From assembly GCA_947594095.1 (NCBI GenBank), contig CANQEA010000024.1:1-17855 (forward strand): a stretch of 17,855 nucleotides of DNA. Direction: 5' to 3'. Below, piece by piece: positions 1-7,400 of the stretch; the first letter of the stretch is position 1, and every line of letters starts with the position of its first letter. The stretch comes from an uncultured Clostridia bacterium. GTDB lineage: Bacteria > Bacillota_A > Clostridia > TANB77 > CAG-508. The position numbers and the translations under genes were made by a program. The notes below the pieces were generated by a model. That model ran no database searches. It was not told the DNA's origin and saw nothing but the letters and a program-made list of their open reading frames with translations.

Positions 1-429
1 GAACATCAGAAGATGGAGTAAATACAAATAAATATGTAACTTCATTTTTAGGTGTTGCGCCAATTGACGATCCACAAATTGTAATGTTAATTACACTATA
101 TAATCCTACAGGCGAGCGGAGGCCACCAAGGAGGTGGTGTAGCAGCACCAGTTGGAGGACAGATATTTAGCGAAATCTTACCATATTTAGAGGTAAATCA
201 AGGAAATGTTGAAGAGGTAGAAGTAGTAGAAGAAATTTCTACGCCAGATTTATTAAATAAAACACTAGAAGAAGCACAAAAAATTGCAAAAGAAAATGGA
301 GTAGAACTTGTAATAGAAAACGATACTGAAGAATTAGATAAAAGTAGCGTAATAGTTAAAGAGCAAATTCCACAGGCAGGAATAAGCATAAAAAAAGGTA
401 GCAAAATATATTTAAAATATTCTAATTAA
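1..429 (+). pseudogene. 3' end of PBP2/SpoVD-like transpeptidase with PASTA domain, frameshifted
   Basis: This is the C-terminal end of a class B penicillin-binding protein, which cross-links peptidoglycan outside the membrane. The first segment (frame from base 3) reads TSEDGVNTNKYVTSFLGVAP followed by a stretch ending YNPTGE, typical of what follows the KTGT box of PBP2/SpoVD transpeptidases. After GAG at 114-116 the frame runs into nonsense and stops at TAG. One frame over, from GGA at 118, it continues with GGHQGGGVAAPVGGQ and then a PASTA-like domain (starting STPDLLNKTLEEAQ) to TAA at 427-429. Dropping C117 restores the canonical join TGEGGHQGGG exactly, so one extra base is the likely cause. 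The 5' part, including the catalytic Ser and KTGT, lies outside the window. The PASTA tail favours SpoVD or a similar PBP. A sequencing or assembly error is as likely as a real null allele; without it this would be an ordinary functional CDS. Confidence 0.85.
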
Positions 430-440
430 AATAAATAACC

Positions 441-479
441 AATAATAATCGCCCTTGAAATGGGTGGTTATTATTTTTT
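441..479 (+). terminator. Rho-independent terminator after the PBP gene
   Basis: The left arm AATAATAATCGCCC (441-454) pairs with GGGTGGTTATTATT (462-475) over 14 positions with two G-U wobbles. The loop is 7 nt and a T tract follows immediately (to 479). It starts 12 bases after the PBP stop codon. Confidence 0.88.
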
Positions 480-499
480 AAATAGATTTCTTTTTGAAA

Positions 500-528
500 T
501 TGACTTACTTATAATGAGATGATATAAT
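500..528 (+). promoter_or_regulatory. SigA-type promoter for the DMT transporter gene
   Basis: TTGACT (500-505) and a perfect TATAAT (523-528) are separated by exactly 17 bases. Transcription would start near 535, leaving a leader of about 65 bases before the ATG at 602. No upstream gene on this strand reads through, because a terminator ends at 479. Confidence 0.8.
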
Positions 529-601
529 TTTATATAGAAAAAATTAAATCAAAAAAATTAACATTTTTTATTTTAGAAAAATTAAATATCGGGAGAAATC
601 A

Positions 602-1441
602 ATGATAGGAGTAGTTATATTAGCAGCATTAATGTCATCAATTGGAACTTATATAGATAAACATTTGGTAAATAAAGGAATAAGCAGAAATGATTATTTT
701 TATTATATGTGTTTGTCAATGATTCCTTTTTCAATAATAATGATAATTATAGAAATATTAACACATAATTTTAAATTTGAATTTAGTATAATTCCAATAA
801 TATTATTAATATTAGCGATGTTTGTTAGATACAAAAAACAGCATACAGTAGTTGGATGTTTAACACACTTAAATCCATATGAATCAGTTACATATATGTC
901 CTTAGGAATTATATTAGCTTTTATTATAGATAGTATACTTGGAATAAAACAATTCAATATAGTCACGCTTATTTCAATAGTATTAACTTTAGTTGGTGTT
1001 TTTACACTAGCAGATGTGAAACTAAAAATAAAATCATTACAAAAGGATTTAATAATTAGAATTATTTGTGAAGTAGCAATGGGGTATATAACGCATTATA
1101 TTTTAAAATATTGGTCAAATGCAAGTTTTATTTTTATTTTAAATTTACTGTTATCAATAATATTTTCAAAAGATTATACATTGCAATATCATAAAAAGAA
1201 TAAAGAAATTTTGAAATGGGTATTTATACAGCAGACTTTTGGGTTTTGTTCGACATATTTAGGAAATTATTTATCTTCTAGCTCTGTAGTACTAAGTTCA
1301 TACACTAAACCAATATCAATAGTTTTAACTATATTGATTGCATTTTTTATAAAAAAGAATCAGAAAACACCAAAGTTATCAGACGTTATTGCAGTATTTT
1401 TGGTAGCTTTAGGTATAGGTTTATTAAATATAACATTGTAA
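602..1441 (+). CDS. EamA/DMT-like multi-pass membrane transporter
   Basis: This is an integral membrane protein of 279 residues. It has about ten hydrophobic segments separated by short charged loops, starting with MIGVVILAALMSSIGTYIDK and ending with a hydrophobic helix (IAVFLVALGIGLLNITL). The size, ten-helix layout and two-half organisation fit the drug/metabolite transporter (EamA-like) superfamily. Members carry small metabolites or drugs across the cytoplasmic membrane; the substrate here cannot be deduced. The start is supported by GGGAGA 6 bases before the ATG and by the promoter at 500-528. It is a single-gene unit, convergent with the superoxide dismutase gene; the two stop codons are only 6 bases apart and no clear terminator lies between them. 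The family call rests on topology and general sequence character rather than on a diagnostic motif. Confidence 0.7.
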   Translation: MIGVVILAALMSSIGTYIDKHLVNKGISRNDYFYYMCLSMIPFSIIMIIIEILTHNFKFEFSIIPIILLILAMFVRYKKQHTVVGCLTHLNPYESVTYMSLGIILAFIIDSILGIKQFNIVTLISIVLTLVGVFTLADVKLKIKSLQKDLIIRIICEVAMGYITHYILKYWSNASFIFILNLLLSIIFSKDYTLQYHKKNKEILKWVFIQQTFGFCSTYLGNYLSSSSVVLSSYTKPISIVLTILIAFFIKKNQKTPKLSDVIAVFLVALGIGLLNITL

Positions 1442-1447
1442 ATTATA

Positions 1448-1906
1448 CTATCTTAGAATTTTTCCACATGCAATTTTTGTGCCAGAATTACCACTTGGCT
1501 GAGTAGTAAAGTCATCTGGCATATCATGAATAATAATTACTTTTCCAATAATGTTTTTAATTTTAAATTTGTTAATTAAAACACTCATATATGCATATCC
1601 ATTATTTTCAATTAAAGGTGGTAAATCGCCTAAATGAAAAGGATGTGGACATTTAGTCGGATTAAAATGAGTTTTAGCATTTGCAAATTCATCTTCTAAA
1701 TTTCCAGTACAAGAAGATCCTTCATGAATATGGAAACCAAAAAATCTTCCTTTACAACTGTCTTTTGATTGTGGTAAACCATTTATTTTTGCAGTTAGTA
1801 GAACTCCATTTGCATTTTCTTTAAAAGTTACAATACCCTCAATTTTAGGGTATTTTTTAGAGCCTTTTATATGGGCTTTAGCCACTTTAAAAATATTTGA
1901 AAACAT
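1448..1906 (-). CDS. Cu/Zn superoxide dismutase family protein, no signal peptide
   Basis: The 152-residue product has the Cu/Zn SOD core, which dismutates superoxide to H2O2 and O2. Metal ligands are visible: H59 and H61 in FGFHIHEG, bridging H80 in THFNP, zinc ligands H88, H91 and D94 in PHPFHLGDLPPL, and copper ligand H127 in VIIIHDMPDDF. C66 and C147 are placed for the conserved disulfide. The signature GNSGTKIACG matches the family except that the usual active-site Arg is Lys (K144), a conservative change that may lower substrate guidance. There is no signal peptide or lipobox, so a cytoplasmic location is predicted, whereas most bacterial SodC proteins are exported. GAGGTG 7 bases upstream of the ATG supports the start. 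It is transcribed alone, head to head with the Amidase_6 gene. The family assignment is firm; metal loading and activity are not shown by sequence. Confidence 0.92.
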   Translation of the reverse strand: MFSNIFKVAKAHIKGSKKYPKIEGIVTFKENANGVLLTAKINGLPQSKDSCKGRFFGFHIHEGSSCTGNLEDEFANAKTHFNPTKCPHPFHLGDLPPLIENNGYAYMSVLINKFKIKNIIGKVIIIHDMPDDFTTQPSGNSGTKIACGKILR

Positions 1907-1940
1907 AAATTAACACCTCAAAATTTAATTTTATAATAAT

Positions 1941-1970
1941 AGTATATTCTCTTTGCTATATAAAGGTTAA
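1941..1970 (-). promoter_or_regulatory. Possible promoter for the superoxide dismutase gene
   Basis: On the minus strand, TTAACC (plus-strand 1965-1970) and TATACT (1941-1946) are 18 bases apart, about 35 bases upstream of the SOD start codon. The -10 is good and the -35 is only partial (4 of 6). In DNA this AT-rich such matches arise by chance, so this is tentative. Confidence 0.35.
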
Positions 1971-2064
1971 AGAAAACACTCTATTAAATAAATTGCATAA
2001 TATAAGTAGTAGAAATAATTTTACTCAAAATTCAAATTTGATAAGATAAAATAATGGAGGAAAA

Positions 2065-2532
2065 ATGTATAACAGACAAAAAGTTTATGAATATGCTAAA
2101 AAGTGGGCATATGGGAGGAATTCTAAATACTATAATTATGATTTAATAGGAGGAGATTGTACAAACTTTGTTTCACAATGTATATATGCAGGATGTGGTC
2201 AGATGAATTATGATAGATATATGGGATGGTATTATATAAATGCAAATAATAAATCTCCATCATGGACAGGTGTAGAATTTTTGTGTAATTTCTTATTGCA
2301 AAATAGGGGAGTAGGACCAAAAGGTAAAATAACAGATATTAAAGACTTAAAAGTTGGAGATATTGTTCAGCTAAGTTTTAATGGAGATACATTTGCACAT
2401 TCTTTGATAGTAATACAAAATGGCACAAATGAAAGTAATACTCTAATAGCAGCACATACTGACGATACATTTGGTAAAAGTGTAGCAGAATATGAATTCA
2501 AAAAGTATAGATGCATTCATGTTGAAATATAG
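2065..2532 (+). CDS. Amidase_6-like putative cysteine amidase
   Basis: The 155-residue protein matches the Amidase_6 type (papain/NlpC-like putative amidase domain) along most of its length. It has GGDCTNFVSQCIYAGCG with candidate nucleophile C32, the following W-rich stretch (YMGWYY, SPSWTG), KVGDIVQLSF, then FAHSLIVI with candidate catalytic H112, and AAHTDD (H131). Such domains hydrolyse amide or peptide bonds; several family members act on spore or cell-wall components, but the substrate here is unknown. No signal peptide or membrane segment is present, so the domain stands alone and is probably cytoplasmic, or released during sporulation or lysis. GGAGG lies 5 bases before the ATG. The gene is flanked by divergent SOD and convergent glycosyltransferase genes and is probably monocistronic. 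Confidence 0.82.
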   Translation: MYNRQKVYEYAKKWAYGRNSKYYNYDLIGGDCTNFVSQCIYAGCGQMNYDRYMGWYYINANNKSPSWTGVEFLCNFLLQNRGVGPKGKITDIKDLKVGDIVQLSFNGDTFAHSLIVIQNGTNESNTLIAAHTDDTFGKSVAEYEFKKYRCIHVEI

Positions 2533-2570
2533 AAGAGAAATAAAGATAAGATAAAATATTCTTTAAAGGC

Positions 2571-2603
2571 TATAAAATCCCTAACTTATCTAGGGATTTT
2601 ATA
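2571..2603. terminator. Perfect inverted repeat, likely bidirectional terminator
   Basis: TATAAAATCCCTA (2571-2583) pairs perfectly with TAGGGATTTTATA (2591-2603) around a 7-base loop. It sits between the convergent Amidase_6 and GtrII-like genes, 38 bases after the first stop codon. The flanking T tract is weak on both strands, so termination efficiency is uncertain, but position and stem suit a shared terminator. Confidence 0.7.
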
Positions 2604-2654
2604 ACTTAAAATTTAATTTTATCGTATGAAATTTAATTCTAGAAATGCTTTTAA

Positions 2655-4187
2655 CTAATTCACAATATTTCCTATTTTTACAACTGCTGTACCATCAATT
2701 ATTTTTATAGAATCTTCACTTGGAAATATACCCATACTCATAAATTCTGGATTATTAATAATATTATCATAAGATTCCATGGTATAAATATCTCGTCCTA
2801 GAGCAAGATTATCTTGAAGAAAAATCTGCCATGTCCATGTACTTACATCAGTTACATCAAAGTTAGTTAAATTCAATAGTCGAGGATTGCGCAAACTAAA
2901 ATTCATTTTTCCTATAATACAAATTGGAGTATCTTTTGTTATTTCCTTATTATTTTCAATGCGTTCTATTATTCTATTTCCTAAAGCAGACATTTGCTTG
3001 TTGTATAAATCAGTAGCAACATATGTAGCATTATCAGACAAAATAAATGTCCACAAAGAAATTAAAATTATAAATAATGAGAGTATATTTAGTTTATCAA
3101 ATTTTACTAATTCAAGTTGCTTTAATAGTAGAATAATTGGAAAATATAATGCAGAAGCCATTAATAAATTTATTCGAGTCGCTTGAGCAATTATTTCTAT
3201 TACACAAGAAAAAATTGGGAACATCAATAATAATAGTAATATAAATACTAATTGCCATGGTTTTTTATATATTTTATTAGTTTTTATAAGAACTATAAAA
3301 TTCATAACTATGAGCAAAAGCATAAACATATTAAATAAATTTCTATAAACAAATTCAGTATTTTCAATAATATTATTTTTAAAATGGAACTGATAAAATG
3401 TAATATAAGTGTTTTTTATAGAAGGTAATAAATTTTTTAAAGTTTCAATACTTAAAACTGCACTTCCACCATTATAATCAGTAATATTTAAATTTAGAAT
3501 TTTAACAATAATAGTAAAAACAATATAGTAAATAATAGTTCCCAACAATAATATTCCTATATCTGATGTAACTTTTTTAATAAAATTCTTCAAAGATAAA
3601 CTGTTATTAGTACATAAATTAATTAAATATATTATAGCACATAATGTTACAATTACGCATAAATATGCTTGATAAAGCCCTAGGGTTAGAATAATACATA
3701 TTAAAGATAATAGAATATTTTTTTTATTATGTGTCTTATTTAAAAAGTATACAGAAAGGACAGAAAACAATAATGCCAAAGTGTAACTATCTGCAGTATA
3801 TGCATACATGAGGGTAAGTGAAAATGTAGGAGTTATAACTAATAATATTCCCATTAAAATTTTTATGTATGTTTTCTTTACTTTAAGTAGGTCAGTTAGT
3901 ATTAAAGTTGTAATAGAAACGATTACTATTGAAATAACCGAAGATAAAATAGAAGAGACAACTGTTCCTCTAAATAAATCTGCAACAGGAATAAAAAATC
4001 TGCCTAGTGATATTTCCCAACCTTTTGCTAAAAAAGACCCATAATGCCAATATCCATCATATGCTAATAATTGATTGGAATATAAAGCAAAATGAACTAA
4101 CATTCCAACAACGATTACTGTAAAGAATGTAATCTTCTTATCTCTGGTAAACCATTTAAGAGTTTTATCTATAAAAGTATCTATCAT
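2655..4187 (-). CDS. GtrII-like (Glucos_trans_II) membrane glycosyltransferase
   Basis: The 510-residue polytopic membrane protein has about ten or more transmembrane segments. Its N-terminal region reads LLAYDGYWHYGSFLAKGWEI then SLGRFFIPVADLFRG, followed by YAYTADSYTLALLFSV and LGLYQAYLCV. This order (a short acidic motif after the first helix, a GR-hydrophobic motif, then a DSY-containing helix and a G-Y-QA helix) is characteristic of the GtrII family. These are GT-C-like enzymes that transfer a sugar from a lipid-linked donor to a surface glycan outside the membrane. The last 110 residues are more polar and probably extracytoplasmic. The start is supported by GGGGTGA 6 bases upstream and by a promoter at 4215-4243. 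No glycan-biosynthesis neighbours are visible, so the acceptor (teichoic acid, polysaccharide or glycoprotein) is unknown. Confidence 0.75.
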   Translation of the reverse strand: MIDTFIDKTLKWFTRDKKITFFTVIVVGMLVHFALYSNQLLAYDGYWHYGSFLAKGWEISLGRFFIPVADLFRGTVVSSILSSVISIVIVSITTLILTDLLKVKKTYIKILMGILLVITPTFSLTLMYAYTADSYTLALLFSVLSVYFLNKTHNKKNILLSLICIILTLGLYQAYLCVIVTLCAIIYLINLCTNNSLSLKNFIKKVTSDIGILLLGTIIYYIVFTIIVKILNLNITDYNGGSAVLSIETLKNLLPSIKNTYITFYQFHFKNNIIENTEFVYRNLFNMFMLLLIVMNFIVLIKTNKIYKKPWQLVFILLLLLMFPIFSCVIEIIAQATRINLLMASALYFPIILLLKQLELVKFDKLNILSLFIILISLWTFILSDNATYVATDLYNKQMSALGNRIIERIENNKEITKDTPICIIGKMNFSLRNPRLLNLTNFDVTDVSTWTWQIFLQDNLALGRDIYTMESYDNIINNPEFMSMGIFPSEDSIKIIDGTAVVKIGNIVN

Positions 4188-4214
4188 AATATCACCCCAA
4201 CTTTATCTTATTAA

Positions 4215-4243
4215 ATATTATCTTAAATTTATATTGATGTCAA
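4215..4243 (-). promoter_or_regulatory. Promoter for the GtrII-like gene
   Basis: On the minus strand a perfect TTGACA (plus-strand 4238-4243) is followed after 17 bases by TAATAT (4215-4220), about 30 bases before the start codon at 4187. The -35 is consensus and the -10 matches 4 of 6. Confidence 0.65.
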
Positions 4244-4248
4244 CTATT

Positions 4249-4368
4249 GTTATACAAAATGTTATGGTATATTTAGGACAGCCAATAGAATATAATGAAG
4301 TTATGGAATAAAGTTTTGGTACAGTTACAGATGAGAACTTAACAATTAAAGATTTAAAAGAATATTAA
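4249..4368 (+). pseudogene. Short decayed coding relic, family unknown
   Basis: Between the divergent GtrII-like and dockerin genes, one frame reads like protein but is interrupted: VIQNVMVYLGQPIEYNEVME, stop at 4309, then SFGTVTDENLTIKDLKEY, stop at 4366. The amino-acid mix (LGQPIEYNEVM, ENLTIKDL) looks coding rather than random for DNA this AT-rich. There is no ribosome binding site, and the only in-frame upstream ATG (4237) overlaps the leftward promoter. I read it as the remnant of a lost gene; chance composition is the alternative. Confidence 0.3.
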
Positions 4369-4395
4369 AGTGAACATAAAAAACCAAGGAAGATA

Positions 4396-4424
4396 TTTAC
4401 AAAATTAAAAAAAAATGTTATAAT
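4396..4424 (+). promoter_or_regulatory. Strong extended -10 promoter for the dockerin-cohesin unit
   Basis: TTTACA (4396-4401), a 17-base spacer and a perfect TATAAT (4419-4424) preceded by TG at 4416-4417 (extended -10). Transcription would start near 4431, only about 28 bases before the GTG start at 4459, and would cover both the dockerin and the cohesin gene. Confidence 0.82.
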
Positions 4425-4458
4425 ATTAATGATATTTATGTAAAAAGGGGGACTTTTA

Positions 4459-7400
4459 GTGAAAAAAAATACCAAAAATATAAAAAAAGTGCTAATATCT
4501 ATAGCGATTATTAGTGTATTATTGATAATTTTTTTATCGCTAAAAAATTTTACTAAAGACTTAAATATTGAGCAAAGTAGTGCTAAAGAAATGATTAAAG
4601 GAGAAGCACAATATTATTTAGAAACAAATGATGCCCAATCCCAAGATATGTGTAAATATCTATCTGATATTGAGTATATTAAAGATGAATCATCTGTAGA
4701 ATGGGGAAGTATTACAACAGATAGTAACTTAGAGACACAATATAACTATGGATTAATTACATTACTAGTAAAAGACAACGAGACACTTAATAAAAGATAC
4801 TTTTTGAAAGGTGTAAGTGCCCATGCAACATCTACATTAATTTACGATCTTAGTGAATATGACTATGATTATTTTAGTACATATATGGGTGTAGATTCAA
4901 GCCGTGAAGGTAATGGAAATGGTGTTAAATTTTATATTTATACCAAAAAAGAAAATGAAGATTGGAAGTTACAAACAGAAGAAAATCCAAAAGCAATAAA
5001 AGGTAATGAAGAGGCACTATTTAAAAAAATAGATGTTAAAGGTGTAAAATATTTAAAACTATATTGTGATAAAAGTGGAAATAATACAGCAGATCATGCT
5101 GTTTATGCTGATGCCAAATTATTTAAAAACGGCTATGAAGAAAAACAATCACAACCTGTAAAATTTAAAACAGTAGAAGAGTATGACAGTATTTTAAAAG
5201 AAAAAATGGCAGAACAAGGAAAAACAACAGAACAAGTAATAAATGAAAATGAACTAATATTATTACAAAGAACATTTGTAAATAATGTTGGATATGATCT
5301 TTTAAAAGCTATTGTAAATCTAGATGATCAATATAGAGAAGCAGTAGAATGGTTAATGGATGATGTAAATAATCTTAGACTATATGTATTAGGTGGAGAA
5401 CCAGATGGAGGAAGTTACTACAATTCTATAAAAGAACTTTCTAGGCTATATAGTGCATATAAAGACGATTTTGATGATGACACTCTAACACATAACACAT
5501 GGTATCCAAATTTAACAAAAGGTGATGTATATAAGAAAATGGCAATATCACTTTCTTTAACTCATGCAACAAAAGTTGGATATTGGGCTCAAATAGATCA
5601 CCCAAGTAACAGGTCAGATTCAGTAAATCGTTATAAAATATATAAAGAATTATATGATGAAGGTAAATTTATAGTAGCTAGAAATGTTGAAAGAGCTGAT
5701 GATGGTACAATAACATCAATAACACCAATATTAAATGAAGATGGTACACCAAGACAAGACCATACACCATGGTTTGAAGCTCTACAAGTTGAAGAAATGC
5801 GTTATGTAATGAATAATATTACAGATGACGAAGAACTTATATGGTTTAATGATTATACACAAAAAAGAATAGACGATAATCCAAAACAAGAAGAAAAATA
5901 TTTACAACCACATACATATATTGCTTATGTATGGCCAAATTTTGAAAATGAAATTTTCCATGATCCTAATAAATGGCAAGAATGGGATGATTTGTTTGAA
6001 GGAATATTCTCTAAATATAAAGTAACATATAGTACTGAAAATGACCATGTATATAAAGCATGGATGAGTATGAGAAATAAATATGGAACAGGAGCTGTTT
6101 GTGGAGGTATATCAAAACTAGGTGCACATATACGTGCAGCACATGGTACACCAGCATCTGTTGTAGGTCAACCAGGACACGCAGCAATAATTTATTATAG
6201 AAAAGATAAAGCAGGTAATGGTTATTGGACACTTGACAATGATGTTTCTGGATGGGCTCAAACGGGAAAATCAGAAAAACTAGGAACTAGAATGCCACTT
6301 GGTTGGGGTAGTGATAGTTATGTAAGTGGTTATGCTGCAACTTATATAATGTTATCACAAGAAGCTTTAAATGATAATGAAAATTATGAAAAATCTGAAA
6401 AGATCCTTATGACAGCAAAATTATATGAAGGAGACTTAAAGAAACAAGAAGAAATATATAGGGAAGCGCTAGAAGTACAAAATATTAACATTGATGCTTG
6501 GTGGGGATTAATAAATGTATATAATGCTGACGGTAATAGAACTGAAAAAGATTATTATGAATTAGCAGAAGAACTAGGAAATGCTTTAATGCCATTCCCA
6601 CTACCAATGCAAAATTTATTAGACCAAATAAAACCAAAAATGAAGAGTGTAGATTACTCATTTAAATTTACACTTTTAGAAACACAATTATTAAATGAAG
6701 GAAAAACATTAGAGGATTCTAGCAAAGTTTATCAACCAAGTATCACGAGAACAGTAGCAAACTATTTGTTAGGTCAAACAGATACATCACTTGCAAGTTT
6801 CTCATTTGATGGAGTAGATGCAGGTAAAATTATATTATCTAGTCGTTTTGATAATACAGGAGTTCGTTGGGATTATAATTTAAAAGGAAAAGATAGTATA
6901 AACGTAGAAGAAAATTGGAAAGAAGTATCATTTAATGCAGACGAAACACATAAATGGCAATTAAATGAAGATGAAATAGCAAGTATTACAGCAGAAAATG
7001 ATATTTATGTTCATATAGTAGGAACAGATTACTCAGAAGCAAATATATACAAAATTGACATTGAGGATCAAGCATTATTAAGTAATTTATATGCTAACGA
7101 CTTAGAAAATCGTATTGTAGGTGTTGATACAAATACACAATGGCGTTATTCAGAGAAAGACGCATGGTCTTCATATAGTACAAATTCACCAGACTTAACA
7201 GGTAATAAATCTATACAAGTAAGACAAAGTGCTACAGGCAACAAAATGGCAAGTCCAGCATCAGAATGGTATACATTTAAAGAAGATAATCAACCAGATG
7301 AAAGAAAATATATTAGAGTTTCAGATTTAGAAATTGCAGAATTCTCAACAGAATCAATTGATAAAAATAGACCATTTTATGCGCCTAATGCAATTGATGG

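Noticed and set aside
128..140. AAGGAGGTGGTG, a near-perfect Shine-Dalgarno match just after the frameshift, as a frameshift stimulator or internal start
   Set aside because: It is explained by the Gln-Gly-Gly-Gly codons of the conserved GHQGGGVAAP motif. It lies downstream of the shift, whereas known stimulators of +1 shifts sit just upstream.
2887..3186. 99-residue open frame opposite the GtrII-like gene
   Set aside because: Antisense shadow of a real membrane-protein gene; no ribosome binding site and no family resemblance.
4237..4311. Small ORF of 24 codons starting at ATG 4237
   Set aside because: No ribosome binding site, and the ATG overlaps the -35 of the leftward promoter. It is better treated as part of a decayed relic.
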